Positions 16,210-25,172 of a DNA stretch of 31,462 bases are shown here, piece after piece. The notes below the pieces were generated by a model. It worked only from the letters and a program-made list of their open reading frames with translations. It had not been told where the DNA came from and made no database searches. The stretch covers positions 1 through 31,462 of the forward strand of contig CAYPEK010000047.1 in assembly GCA_964409645.1 (NCBI GenBank), read 5' to 3'. The position numbers and the translations under genes were made by a program. Every line of letters begins with the position of its first letter. The first letter of the stretch is position 1. The stretch is from CAYPEK01 sp964409645 (GTDB lineage Bacteria; UBP15; UBA6099).

Positions 16210-19200
16210 ATGAGAGGAATTCGGGCGATTGAAATATTTTGGCGCGTGTTGATTGCCGCGATGCTTTTAGTTTTCGCGGCGGCAGGCGCAAGGGCCGAAG
16301 TCGCGGGCGCGAAATGCGACATGCACAAGTCGAACGCGCTGTACGTGGTCGGCTATGCGCATCTCGATACGCAGTGGCGGTGGACTTATCAGGACAGCAT
16401 CAACACCTACATTCCCAACACGATGTACTTCAATTTCAAACTGCTCGACAAGTATCCCGACTACAACTTCAATTTCACGGGCGCGCGTAGGTACATGATG
16501 ATGAAGGAATACTACCCTTCGGATTACGAGCGCGTGAAGCAGTACATCGCCGGCGGACGCTGGCACATCTCCGGCTCATCGGTGGACGAGAACGACGCGA
16601 ATGTCCCGTCGAGCGAGTCGATCGTGAGGCATGTGCTGTACGGCAACAGATTTTTCAACGCTGAGTTCGGCAAGACGAGCGTGGACTTCATGCTGCCGGA
16701 CTGCTTCGGATTCCCGGCGTCGCTGCCTTCGGCGCTCGCGCACGCGGGGCTCAAGGGGTTCTCGACGCAGAAGCTGGGCTGGGGCTCGGCGGTGGGCGTC
16801 CCGTTCAACGTCGGCGTCTGGGAGGGCCCGGACGGCAAGTATGTCGCGGCGGCGCTCAATCCCGGAAGCTACACGAGCGTGATCGACAACGATCTCAGCA
16901 ACGACAAGATGTGGCTGGACAGGATAAACGACCTCGGCGCAAAGGCGGGTGTTTTCGCCGATTTCAAGTATTACGGGACGGGCGACGTGGGCGGTTCGCC
17001 GACGGAAGGCTCGGTGCAATGGCTCGAAAAGGGCTTCGCGGCGGGCGGCCCGGTGTGCTTGGTTTCCGGCTCCTCGGACCAGATTTTCAGGGACCTCACC
17101 ACGGCGGATGCCGACAAGCTGCCTCGCTACAAGGGTGACCTGCTCCTGAAGGAACATTCCGCGGGTTCTCTCACGTCCGAGGCGTACATGAAGCGCTGGA
17201 ACCGCAAGAACGAACTGCTCGCCGACGACGCTGAGCGCGTTTCGGTGGCGGCCGACTGGCTGGGCGCAGCGCCGTATCCGTTCGAGACGCTCTACAACGC
17301 GTGGCTGTTGCTGCTCGGCAACCAGATGCACGACATTCTGCCGGGCACCGCGGTTCCGAAGGCTTACGAGTTCTCGTGGAACGATGAGGCGATTGTGATG
17401 AACCAGTTCGCGGCGGCGCTGGAGAGCGGCGCGGGCGCGATCATCCGCGGCATGGACACGAATGTCGAGGGTGTTCCGGTCGTCGTCTATAACCAGCTTT
17501 CGACGGGGCGGGAGGACGTCGTGCAGGTGACAGTGAACTTCCCCGGCGGCGCGCCGAAGTTTGTGCGCGTGTTCGATTCAAAAGGCAAAGAAGCGCCCGC
17601 GCAGGTGATCAAATCGGAGGGCGGCACGCTTACGGTGGCGTTTCTCGCGAATCTGCCGGCGGTCGGGTTCAAGGTTTACGACGTGAGAAAAGCCAACGCG
17701 CAGTCCGAGGCGAAGACCGGGCTGTCGGTTTCGGAAAATACACTGGAAAACGAATACTATGTTGTGAAAATAAATTCGGACGGCGACGTCGCGAGCGTGT
17801 GGGACAAGAAGGCGGGCATGGAAGTGCTTGCGGAGCCCGCGCGGCTTGCTTTCATGGAAGATTCGCCGCGCGACTGGCCGGCGTGGAACATCGACTGGGA
17901 CGACTGGCAGGCGCCGCCCCGCGCGTACGTCGGCGGGCCGGTGACGATCAAAGTTGCGGAAAAGGGACCGGCGCGCGTGGCGCTCAAAATCATCCGTGAG
18001 GCGGAAGGCTCGAAGTTCGTGCAGACGGTGCGATTGTCGGCGGGCACGGCGGGCGCGCGGATCGAGTTCGATTCGGCTGTTGACTGGCGCACTCCGGCAA
18101 CCTGCCTCAAGGCGACGTTTCCGCTTAAAGCCGCCTCGGACAAAGCGTCGTACAACCTCGATCTCGGCGTGGTCGAAAGGCCGAACAATCACGCGAAGAA
18201 GTACGAAGTGCCGTCGCACGAGTGGTTCGACCTGACGGACGCGGGCGGAAAATTCGGCGCGTCGGTTCTCGAAGACAGCAAGTTCGGCTCGGACAAACCG
18301 GCGGACAACATGCTGCGGCTCACGCTCGTGCGGACGCCGCGCTGCCGCAGCTATTTCGATCAGGCCACTCAGGATTTCGGCCGCCACAGCATCCTTTACG
18401 CACTCGTGCCGCACTCCGGCGACTGGCGTCAGGGCGGCACACAATGGCAGGCGATGCGGCTCAATCAGCCGCCGGTCGCGTTCAGCGTGCCGAAACACGA
18501 CGGTCTCGGCAAGATGTTCTCGTTCATGTCGGTGAGTTCGCCGCAGGTTGCGGTGCGCGCTCTGAAGAAGGCTGAGGAAGGCGGCGCTGTCATCGTCCGC
18601 ATTCAGGAACTGGACGGCAAACCGGCGGCCGGAGTCAGGATCGGTTTCGCGGGCAAGATAGAGTCGGCGGTCGAGGTTAACGGACAGGAAGAGAGGATCG
18701 GCGACGCGCAGGTGAACGAAGGGGCGCTGATTGTCGATTTCAAACCGTTCGACCTGCGGGCGTTTATGGTGAAACTGACTCCGCCGAAGAAAATAGTGGA
18801 TCCGCCCGTATCGGAACCGGTCACACTGGCTTACGACACGGTGGCGGCCTCCAACGACGGTGAGAAGAGCGCCGGATTCGACAAGGCCGAACATTCGTAT
18901 CCGGCTGAGATGCTGCCCGCGACGACAGTGGTGGACGGCATAAAGTTCAATTTCGGGCCTTCGGGCGCGGGTGCAAAGAATGCTCTATCCTGCAAGGGGC
19001 AGAAAATTAATTTGCCGAAAGGCAAGTTCAACAGGTTGTACGTCCTCGCGGCGGCAGCGGGCGGCGATGTTAAGGGCGCATTCAAGATAGACGGCAAGTC
19101 GTCGGCCATCAACGTGAGCGAATGGACCGGCTACGTGGGCCAGTGGGACAACCGGATATGGAAGACCGACAGGGAAATTTCCGGGCTGAAACCGGCGTTC

Positions 19201-20589
19201 ATAAAACGCGACGAGATAGCGTGGTTCGCGTCGCATGTCCACACCTCGGAAGGCGCGAACATTGCGTATAACTATTCATATATCTTTAAATACAAGCTCG
19301 ATCTGCCCGCGGGAGCGAAGACGCTGACACTGCCGGACGACGGGCGGATACGGGTGTTTGCCGTCACCGCCGCGTACAACGAGAATGACGCGGCGTCGCC
19401 GGCGCAGTTGCTCTACGACAGCTTCGATAAGCCGGTGGACGCGCCGCGTGTCGAGCCCTCCGGCGGAAAATTCAGCGATACGATCAAGGTGATTCTTCAC
19501 AGGCCGTGGTTCGCGCAGGGTGACGAGCTCCGTTACACAACAGACGGGAAAGAGCCGACCGCTAAGTCCACGCTGTACAAGGGGCCGATCTGGTTGCGGA
19601 ACAGCGCTTCGTTCCGCGTGCGCGCGTTTTCGGGTGGAAAACCGGTCGGGCTTGAAGCGAAAGCGAAGATAGAAGTTAAGGACACTACGCCGCCCCGCGT
19701 CGAGTCGGCGGCCGCGCTGAGTCTCGCGCCGTCCGTCTATGTGAAATTTTCGGAACCGCTCGATAAGGCGTCCGCGGAGAACGCCGCCGACTATAAGGTC
19801 AGCGATAACAGCGTCGAGAACGCGGTTTTGCAGTCGGATGGAATGACGGTGCAACTCAACCTCGCGGCGCCGTCGAAGAAGGGAAAGAAATACACGCTGA
19901 CGGTGAACGGAGTGAAAGACCTCGCGCCGTCGAAGAATTCCGCAAAGGGCGAGAACTTTGAATTCAAGACAGCGTCGCCCGCGCTCTATCTGCGGTTCGC
20001 ATCGCCGGACCTGCAGGGCAGCATGACGGTGGACGGCATCAACTTCTCCTATCACACAAGAGGCAAGCCGGAGATCGTAAAGGGCAAGTTCGGTCGCGCG
20101 ATGCGGCTGAACGGCGAGAGCGACTGCCTCGTGATCGACGAGCGGCCGGAGTACGACCCGACAGACGCGATCACCGTCTCCGCGTGGATCAGGCCGGACG
20201 ATTGGATCGGCAACAGGCGCGTGCTTCAGAAGGGCGACGACGACAATCAGTATAGATTGCTTAAAGAAGACAATAATCTCGTGTTCGATCTGTCCGGAGT
20301 CGGCCGGGTGGAAGGCCCGTTGCCGGTACCGGGAATGTGGCACCACGTGGCGGGCACGTATGACGGGCGGACGATGAGGTTGTATATCGACGGGATACGG
20401 GTCGATGAGGAGGAAGCTTCCGGGCAAATCGGCCAGACGGGCGATTCGCTGTACATCGGGACGAAGAACGACCACACCGCGAAGGGCGACTATTTCAAGG
20501 GCGACATCGACGAAGTTATGATATGGAACTACGCGCTTGCCGGCGAGCACATAAAAGCGATCGCCAAGCAGTCGGAGAATTCAAAATAA
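16210..20589 (+). CDS. Exported multi-modular GH38 alpha-mannosidase with C-terminal LamG-like domain
   Basis: A 1459-residue retaining alpha-mannosidase precursor. The ATG at 16210 follows a AGGGGGA Shine-Dalgarno and starts a Sec signal peptide cleaved after GARA (A29). In the GH38 catalytic domain the zinc and catalytic residues are visible by comparison with Golgi mannosidase II: H51 and D53 in HLDTQWRW, nucleophile D164 in MLPDCFGFP, and H374 in QMHDILPGT. Helical and beta-sandwich domains typical of GH38 follow to about residue 880, then a beta-rich module, a chitobiase C-terminal-like domain (YTTDGKEPTAKSTLYKGPI), an SbsA-like Ig domain (VYVKFSEPLDKAS) and a LamG/concanavalin-like domain (VSAWIRPDDW...WHHVAGTYDGRTMRLYIDG). 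The extra modules suggest substrate binding. Divergent from the acylase. Mannose-type glycan trimming in the periplasm or outside is expected. Confidence 0.93.
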   Translation: MRGIRAIEIFWRVLIAAMLLVFAAAGARAEVAGAKCDMHKSNALYVVGYAHLDTQWRWTYQDSINTYIPNTMYFNFKLLDKYPDYNFNFTGARRYMMMKEYYPSDYERVKQYIAGGRWHISGSSVDENDANVPSSESIVRHVLYGNRFFNAEFGKTSVDFMLPDCFGFPASLPSALAHAGLKGFSTQKLGWGSAVGVPFNVGVWEGPDGKYVAAALNPGSYTSVIDNDLSNDKMWLDRINDLGAKAGVFADFKYYGTGDVGGSPTEGSVQWLEKGFAAGGPVCLVSGSSDQIFRDLTTADADKLPRYKGDLLLKEHSAGSLTSEAYMKRWNRKNELLADDAERVSVAADWLGAAPYPFETLYNAWLLLLGNQMHDILPGTAVPKAYEFSWNDEAIVMNQFAAALESGAGAIIRGMDTNVEGVPVVVYNQLSTGREDVVQVTVNFPGGAPKFVRVFDSKGKEAPAQVIKSEGGTLTVAFLANLPAVGFKVYDVRKANAQSEAKTGLSVSENTLENEYYVVKINSDGDVASVWDKKAGMEVLAEPARLAFMEDSPRDWPAWNIDWDDWQAPPRAYVGGPVTIKVAEKGPARVALKIIREAEGSKFVQTVRLSAGTAGARIEFDSAVDWRTPATCLKATFPLKAASDKASYNLDLGVVERPNNHAKKYEVPSHEWFDLTDAGGKFGASVLEDSKFGSDKPADNMLRLTLVRTPRCRSYFDQATQDFGRHSILYALVPHSGDWRQGGTQWQAMRLNQPPVAFSVPKHDGLGKMFSFMSVSSPQVAVRALKKAEEGGAVIVRIQELDGKPAAGVRIGFAGKIESAVEVNGQEERIGDAQVNEGALIVDFKPFDLRAFMVKLTPPKKIVDPPVSEPVTLAYDTVAASNDGEKSAGFDKAEHSYPAEMLPATTVVDGIKFNFGPSGAGAKNALSCKGQKINLPKGKFNRLYVLAAAAGGDVKGAFKIDGKSSAINVSEWTGYVGQWDNRIWKTDREISGLKPAFIKRDEIAWFASHVHTSEGANIAYNYSYIFKYKLDLPAGAKTLTLPDDGRIRVFAVTAAYNENDAASPAQLLYDSFDKPVDAPRVEPSGGKFSDTIKVILHRPWFAQGDELRYTTDGKEPTAKSTLYKGPIWLRNSASFRVRAFSGGKPVGLEAKAKIEVKDTTPPRVESAAALSLAPSVYVKFSEPLDKASAENAADYKVSDNSVENAVLQSDGMTVQLNLAAPSKKGKKYTLTVNGVKDLAPSKNSAKGENFEFKTASPALYLRFASPDLQGSMTVDGINFSYHTRGKPEIVKGKFGRAMRLNGESDCLVIDERPEYDPTDAITVSAWIRPDDWIGNRRVLQKGDDDNQYRLLKEDNNLVFDLSGVGRVEGPLPVPGMWHHVAGTYDGRTMRLYIDGIRVDEEEASGQIGQTGDSLYIGTKNDHTAKGDYFKGDIDEVMIWNYALAGEHIKAIAKQSENSK

Positions 20590-20657
20590 GGATATGTATT
20601 GCAGGGGCGGGTTTTTGATTTCCGGCCTGCCTGTCTTTTAACGGCGAATATCTGTAC

Positions 20658-20679
20658 GGGCGGCCCTGTGTGGCCGCCC
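20658..20679. repeat. GGGCGGCC inverted repeat (REP-like)
   Basis: GGGCGGCC-CTGTGT-GGCCGCCC, a perfect 8-bp stem with a 6-nt loop, 13 bp before a second hairpin with the same core. The shared arms allow alternative pairing between the two. It may be a copy of a dispersed palindromic element. Confidence 0.6.
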
Positions 20680-20692
20680 CTGACCACAATAA

Positions 20693-20718
20693 AAAGGGCG
20701 GCCTTCGGGCCGCCCTTT
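20693..20718. terminator. Bidirectional intrinsic terminator between convergent genes
   Basis: An 11-bp perfect stem AAAGGGCGGCC / GGCCGCCCTTT closes a TTCG tetraloop (20704-20707). On the minus strand the stem is followed by a TTTTT tract, a strong terminator for the isomerase gene; on the plus strand the tract is TTTAATTTATT, weaker, serving the alpha-mannosidase gene. Confidence 0.85.
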
Positions 20719-20747
20719 AATTTATTCCATTTTAAAAAGCTTGTTTG

Positions 20748-22169
20748 CTAATCTTCGACTCCGGCTATGGGCAGCGGGGCGACGACTTCGAGGCCGAGGA
20801 ACTTCGCGGCGTCGATGAGTGTCTTGCCGACGTGCCCCTGAACGAGGCCGCCGTGATGCGGGAAGTCGGAGAGCAGCGCGCGGTACAGCTTGTCGAAATC
20901 CGCCACGCGCACCCATGCGTAACCGCCGGGGGGCGTGCCGGTTGCGTCCACCGATTCGCCTTCCGCGACAAGCAGTTTCCACTTGCCGTCCGGCGTCTCC
21001 GCCACACGCGCCATCGTCACCGGCCCGTTCTTGAATTTGCCGTCGAGAACACCCGTCACGAGGTCCGGCGCGCCGCGCAATTTGGTGGTCAGCGCGTTCG
21101 GGCGCAGATTGCAGCCGCCCTCGCAGACGCAGGAGGGCTGCACGCCGCAGTGCCACGCCGAGAATATGTCTTTTTCCTTATAGTGCCTGTTGTTCCAGTC
21201 CATCAGGATCGCGTTATTTCCGGATGCGAGCGCGAGCATGTGCATCGACAGTGCGCCGAGGATGTCCACCTCGCACGCCACCGGCATGTTGCGCGCCTCG
21301 TTTATCATCGCCATTATCGAGCACGAGCAGACTCCGTAGTCGTCCTGCATGCTGTCCCAGCACTGGACCGCCATCGCGTTCATGTTGTGGTTCTCCGCTG
21401 TGTCGAGGAGCACCGTTTCGAGCCGCGCGAGCTTTTCGAGGATCGCTTCCGGCACGCCGTCGGTGTTGTACATCGACTTTATAGCGGCGACGGCTTCCGC
21501 GACATCGGCGGCGGCGAGAGCGTTTGCTTTGCCGAAAATTTCGGAGAGCGGGATGGGCACCGTGCGGATGCCGAACTTGCGCAGGAGCGAGAGTTCGTCG
21601 AACGCGCAGGTCTCGAACGCCATCGGGCGCGGCCCGAACTGGCCGTAAACCGAGCCGCGCACACCGGAGCACACGCTGCACACGGAGGCGAAATTCTTCA
21701 GTTCCTCTATGAAAGCGGGGTCCTTCGGCGAGCAGTTGGCGACTTTCGGAAACATGTAGTTCGCCTGCCGCTGCCTGAGAGCGGTCGCGATCGAGAGAAG
21801 GCCGCAGAGCGCGTCCCGGCGGTCGCCGGTGTACGTGAGTTCGCCTTCCTCGGTGCAGCCGAATATGAAGATCGGGTTTCCGCCGGCGCCGTCGATTGCG
21901 GCTGTCGCGGCGGGTATCTCGTTGCCGAAGTTGACCGCGCCGATGATAACGCCGTTGACTTTCTCGCGCCGGAACAGCGCCGCCGCCGCCGCCGCGTCGT
22001 CGAAACTCTCGACGAGTCCGAGCGGCGTCATGTCCTCGTTCGGCACGATAGGCTCGATCCCGGCGGCGCGCATCGCCTCGATCGTTTCCGCGCGGCTTTT
22101 CGCCGCAAGTTCCTGACTGAATACGCTTCTGCTTGCAGGTACAAACCCGATTTTTATCCTGTTTTCCAT
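20748..22169 (-). CDS. L-fucose/L-arabinose isomerase-like protein
   Basis: A 473-residue cytosolic protein of the fucose/arabinose isomerase fold, whose members interconvert aldoses and ketoses with a divalent metal. An N-terminal Rossmann-like part (IKIGFVPASRSVFS..., VNGVIIGAVNFGNE) precedes the C-terminal isomerase region. Candidate metal ligands are E300 and D302 (ACEVDILGALSMHML) and histidines at 438, 439 and 446 (PHHGGLVQGHVG); QCWDSM and WHCG are family landmarks. It is shorter than E. coli FucI (about 590) and nearer AraA length. It is cysteine-rich, with C341, C347, C349 and C353 clustered. Related enzymes also include sulfoquinovose isomerases, so the sugar is uncertain. No Shine-Dalgarno is strong. 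It converges on the alpha-mannosidase gene, from which a sugar-catabolic link is inferred. Confidence 0.8.
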   Translation of the reverse strand: MENRIKIGFVPASRSVFSQELAAKSRAETIEAMRAAGIEPIVPNEDMTPLGLVESFDDAAAAAALFRREKVNGVIIGAVNFGNEIPAATAAIDGAGGNPIFIFGCTEEGELTYTGDRRDALCGLLSIATALRQRQANYMFPKVANCSPKDPAFIEELKNFASVCSVCSGVRGSVYGQFGPRPMAFETCAFDELSLLRKFGIRTVPIPLSEIFGKANALAAADVAEAVAAIKSMYNTDGVPEAILEKLARLETVLLDTAENHNMNAMAVQCWDSMQDDYGVCSCSIMAMINEARNMPVACEVDILGALSMHMLALASGNNAILMDWNNRHYKEKDIFSAWHCGVQPSCVCEGGCNLRPNALTTKLRGAPDLVTGVLDGKFKNGPVTMARVAETPDGKWKLLVAEGESVDATGTPPGGYAWVRVADFDKLYRALLSDFPHHGGLVQGHVGKTLIDAAKFLGLEVVAPLPIAGVED

Positions 22170-22208
22170 TCCCGCACCGTCCTGAAGTATGGTTTTCCGG
22201 CGCCGCCC

Positions 22209-22251
22209 GCGGGCCCGCGCCGCAAGCGCAATTATAACGCAGCGGGCCCGC
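22209..22251 (-). promoter_or_regulatory. Isomerase promoter region with twin GCGGGCCCGC palindromes
   Basis: A perfect minus-strand TATAAT (22236-22231) has only a poor -35. It is flanked by two copies of the perfect palindrome GCGGGCCCGC at 22209-22218 and 22242-22251, 33 bp centre to centre. The layout resembles a repressor binding both sides of the -10 box, though GC-rich palindromes can occur by chance. Confidence 0.45.
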
Positions 22252-22298
22252 GCGAGGAAATCAAATTAAAATTTGAAATGTGTTAAACTTCTGCGTCA

Positions 22299-22329
22299 TT
22301 TGACACTTTGTTTCAGTTTTCGGTAATAT
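22299..22329 (+). promoter_or_regulatory. Candidate promoter of the CNNM-transporter operon
   Basis: A perfect TTGACA (22299-22304), a longish 19-bp spacer and TAATAT (22324-22329). The predicted leader is about 30 nt to the TTG start at 22368. Confidence 0.45.
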
Positions 22330-22367
22330 ATTTCCACAGTTAAACAGAAGGGACGTTCTGACCGGAA

Positions 22368-23699
22368 TTGGGACCATTTCTTTTTCCAGCGTTGTTGGTG
22401 CTGCTGATATTGTTTATCGGCGGGGCGTTCTTTTCCGGAGTCGAAACGGCGCTCGTTGCGATCAGCAGGCATAAGCTCAAGGTGATGCAGGACGAGCATC
22501 CCGAGAAGTCGGAGGCCATCGAGAGCTGGCTGAAGAATCCGAACAGGATGCTGACCACAATGCTGATCGGCATCAACGTCGTCGGCATCCTTTCCGCGAT
22601 CATCACCGAAAACATAGCCGACCACCTGATTCACCATTACGGGTGGCCGAAGTTCGTCGGCCCGATTATCAGCTTCGGTTTCGTCTCGCTGGTCGTGATC
22701 GAGTTCTGCGAGATCATCCCGAAGATACTTGCGTATCACAATGCGGAGCGGTACACGCTGCTGCTGCTCCGTCCGCTGCTTCTGATCGACAAGCTGTTTT
22801 CGCCGATCGGCAAAAGCATGGTCTGGCTGGGCAACCTTATAATCAAGGCGTTCGGGGGCAAACCCGGCTCGCCGCAGGGCGCGTACGTCACAGAGGCGGA
22901 ACTGCTCGGCATGGTTGACTCCGGCGAGGAGCAGGGCGTGATCGACAAGGAAGAGGGCGAGATGATCCGCAGCATCATCGAGTTCGGCGAGACGCAGGTG
23001 CGCGAGATCATGACCCCGCGGCCGGACATGCACTGCGTGACCGCGGACATAACCGCCGCGCGCGCCGCACAGTTTATCGAAGAGGCGAAACACTCCCGCA
23101 TCCCCGTCTATGAGGGCAGCGAGGACAACATAATCGGCATCATCAACTCGAAGGCACTGCTCAAGGCGCTCAAGGAAGGCCGCGACAACGAACCGGTCCG
23201 CAACTTCATTCACCCGGCGGATTTCGTGCCGGAGACGAAGATGATCGACACGATGCTGCATTCTTTCCAGAAGAACCACAAGCACATAGCGATAGTCGTG
23301 GACGAGTACGGCTCTACCGCCGGCCTCGTCACGCTCGAAGACGTGCTCGAAGAAATCGTCGGCGAAATTCGCGACGAGTACGATACCGAAGAGCCGCTCT
23401 ACAGGTGGCTCGATCAGGACACGCTGCGCGCGGACGCGCGGATCGACATAGCGGAACTTAACGACGTGCTCAGCTCGGAGTTCCCGGACGAGGGCGACTA
23501 CGACACACTCGCCGGGCTGATCCTGAACGAGCTCGGCAAAGTACCGAAGGCTGGCGACCGGCTTGCGGTGGACGGCTACGAGATGTCGGTCGAGAAGATG
23601 TCGGGCCGCCGCATCGCGAGCGTGGTGATAAAGAAACCCGCGCAGCCCGCGCCCCCGGAAGATGAAGAAGACAAGGAAGAAAAAGAGGACAAGCGATGA
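22368..23699 (+). CDS. CNNM/CorC-type membrane protein with CBS pair (putative Mg2+/Co2+ efflux)
   Basis: A 443-residue inner-membrane protein of the CNNM/hemolysin-C family linked to magnesium and cobalt export. The CNNM transmembrane domain covers about residues 1-180 (FFSGVETALVAISRHKL is its signature helix). A CBS pair follows (about 195-330), with IMTPRPDMHCV, the SRIPVYEGSEDNIIGIIN segment and VVDEYGSTAGLVTLEDVLEEIVGEI. A CorC_HlyC domain (about 345-425) and an acidic/basic tail (PPEDEEDKEEKEDKR) end it. The start is taken as TTG at 22368, because an in-frame stop lies 9 bp upstream and no ATG is near; the Shine-Dalgarno is weak. The stop overlaps the next start by ATGA, indicating translational coupling with the transporter. 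Confidence 0.92.
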   Translation: MGPFLFPALLVLLILFIGGAFFSGVETALVAISRHKLKVMQDEHPEKSEAIESWLKNPNRMLTTMLIGINVVGILSAIITENIADHLIHHYGWPKFVGPIISFGFVSLVVIEFCEIIPKILAYHNAERYTLLLLRPLLLIDKLFSPIGKSMVWLGNLIIKAFGGKPGSPQGAYVTEAELLGMVDSGEEQGVIDKEEGEMIRSIIEFGETQVREIMTPRPDMHCVTADITAARAAQFIEEAKHSRIPVYEGSEDNIIGIINSKALLKALKEGRDNEPVRNFIHPADFVPETKMIDTMLHSFQKNHKHIAIVVDEYGSTAGLVTLEDVLEEIVGEIRDEYDTEEPLYRWLDQDTLRADARIDIAELNDVLSSEFPDEGDYDTLAGLILNELGKVPKAGDRLAVDGYEMSVEKMSGRRIASVVIKKPAQPAPPEDEEDKEEKEDKR

Positions 23700-25150
23700 C
23701 CCCGATGATTATCGGTCTGATACTGTTCGGAGTATTCGTCATTTTCGCCGCGCTGATGTACACCGGAAAACTTCCCGCGCTGATCGCGCTTCCGCTGATG
23801 GCGGCCGCACTGTTCCTAGTCGGCGGCGCGTTCTATTACAACGTCGGATTCAGATATCCCAACTCGCACTTCCTGCTGCTTGCGAAGGAATTCATGCGCG
23901 TCGTTATAGAGGAAGGAATGCCGAGACTGTGGACGTACATCATCACGGTCGTGCTCGGCGCTACACTCGCGGAAATCCTCAAGGAGAGCGGCGTGTCGAA
24001 GACGATCATCCGCTGGGCGTCCGAACTCGGCGGCGACAACAAGGCCGTGATGTGCATACTTCTCACTGCGGCCACCGCACTTCTGTTCACCTCGCTCGTC
24101 GGACTCGGCTCGGTCATCATGGTCGCGTCAATCGTGCTCCCGATTCTGATCGGCATCGGCGTGCAGCCCGTCGTGGCGGGCAGCCTTTTCCTTTTCGGGA
24201 TGAGCCTCGGCGGCGCGTTCAACCCGGTCAACTGGCAGTTCTACATCGACATCATGTCGAAGAGCGGCGGCGTGGCGGCGGCGGAAGCGCAGAACCAGCT
24301 CCTGCGATTCGTATTCCCGTTCTCGCTCGTTTTCATCGTCGTGCTCGTCATTTTCATCCTGCTGAACGCGCGGAAGGGCTACTCGTCGTTCTGGGCGGCT
24401 ACGTCTAAATCAAAAGATAAGAAATCGAAGGGCAAAAACGAAAAACCGGCGGGCTTCTTCGCCGTGCTGACGCCTCTTGTTCCCATCGTTCTCATACTCG
24501 GATTCAACATCGGGAGCCGGTTCATCGGCTGCTCGGGCGCGGCGTGCGAGGCGTACGGCTCGTACGGGCGCTGCCTGCTGTTCGGCAGCGGCTACATGTT
24601 TCCGATCAACACGGCGTTGCTGATCGGCATACTATACGGACTGTTCGCGACAGGCCGCGGCCCGAACGGCCGCATGCAGAAGCTCACGAAATCGATCTTC
24701 GACGCCGTTGCGGCTTCCGCGCCTGTGGTCGCCATCATCATCGGCATAGGAATGATTATCCGCGTTGTGTGGGACCCCGCAGTCGGCACATATATGGAGC
24801 CGCTGCTGAGGAAAGTCATCCCGACAACACCGGTTTTATACGTCGTTGTGTTCTCGGTTCTCGCGCCGCTCGCGCTATACCGCGGGCCTCTGAACGTCTG
24901 GGGGATGGGCATCGCGCTCGGCGGAATCATGATCGGCACGAAAGTGCTGCCGCCGGTGGCGGTCATGTGCGCTCTCTATTCGGTGGGGATGATTCAGGGC
25001 GTGAGCGATCCGACGAACACGCACAACGTCTGGATCGCGGGCTTCCTCGGCGAGGACGTCCAGAAGTTTACGAAAAAGACGATCCTCTATACATGGGCGC
25101 TCGCGGTGTTCGGCCTCATTCTCGCCGCCGTGATGTACCTGATGAAATAA
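23696..25150 (+). CDS. CitMHS/IT-superfamily-like secondary transporter
   Basis: A 484-residue inner-membrane protein with about 11-12 hydrophobic segments arranged as two halves separated by a charged cytoplasmic loop (KSKDKKSKGKNEKP, about residue 240). The N-terminus (LMYTGKLPALIALPLMAAALFLVGG) and the GGDNKAV...LVGLGSVIMVASIVLPI stretch resemble citrate-Mg2+ (CitMHS) and related GntP/DcuC-type ion transporters, whose members take up organic anions with protons or sodium. The second half carries a matching ALYRGPLNVWGMG re-entrant-like segment and GVSDPTNTHN, which may line the substrate site. The substrate cannot be assigned. It overlaps the CNNM gene by 4 nt, so the two are made together. 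It converges with the phosphoesterase operon across a 22-bp gap. Confidence 0.8.
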   Translation: MTPMIIGLILFGVFVIFAALMYTGKLPALIALPLMAAALFLVGGAFYYNVGFRYPNSHFLLLAKEFMRVVIEEGMPRLWTYIITVVLGATLAEILKESGVSKTIIRWASELGGDNKAVMCILLTAATALLFTSLVGLGSVIMVASIVLPILIGIGVQPVVAGSLFLFGMSLGGAFNPVNWQFYIDIMSKSGGVAAAEAQNQLLRFVFPFSLVFIVVLVIFILLNARKGYSSFWAATSKSKDKKSKGKNEKPAGFFAVLTPLVPIVLILGFNIGSRFIGCSGAACEAYGSYGRCLLFGSGYMFPINTALLIGILYGLFATGRGPNGRMQKLTKSIFDAVAASAPVVAIIIGIGMIIRVVWDPAVGTYMEPLLRKVIPTTPVLYVVVFSVLAPLALYRGPLNVWGMGIALGGIMIGTKVLPPVAVMCALYSVGMIQGVSDPTNTHNVWIAGFLGEDVQKFTKKTILYTWALAVFGLILAAVMYLMK

Positions 25151-25172
25151 TAGAGCGTTTGGCCCGCAGTTT

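Noticed and set aside
20745..22286. A 513-codon open frame opposite the isomerase gene
   Set aside because: Its product is Arg/His/Val-rich and has no family motifs, while the opposite strand encodes a recognisable isomerase; a GC-rich antisense shadow.
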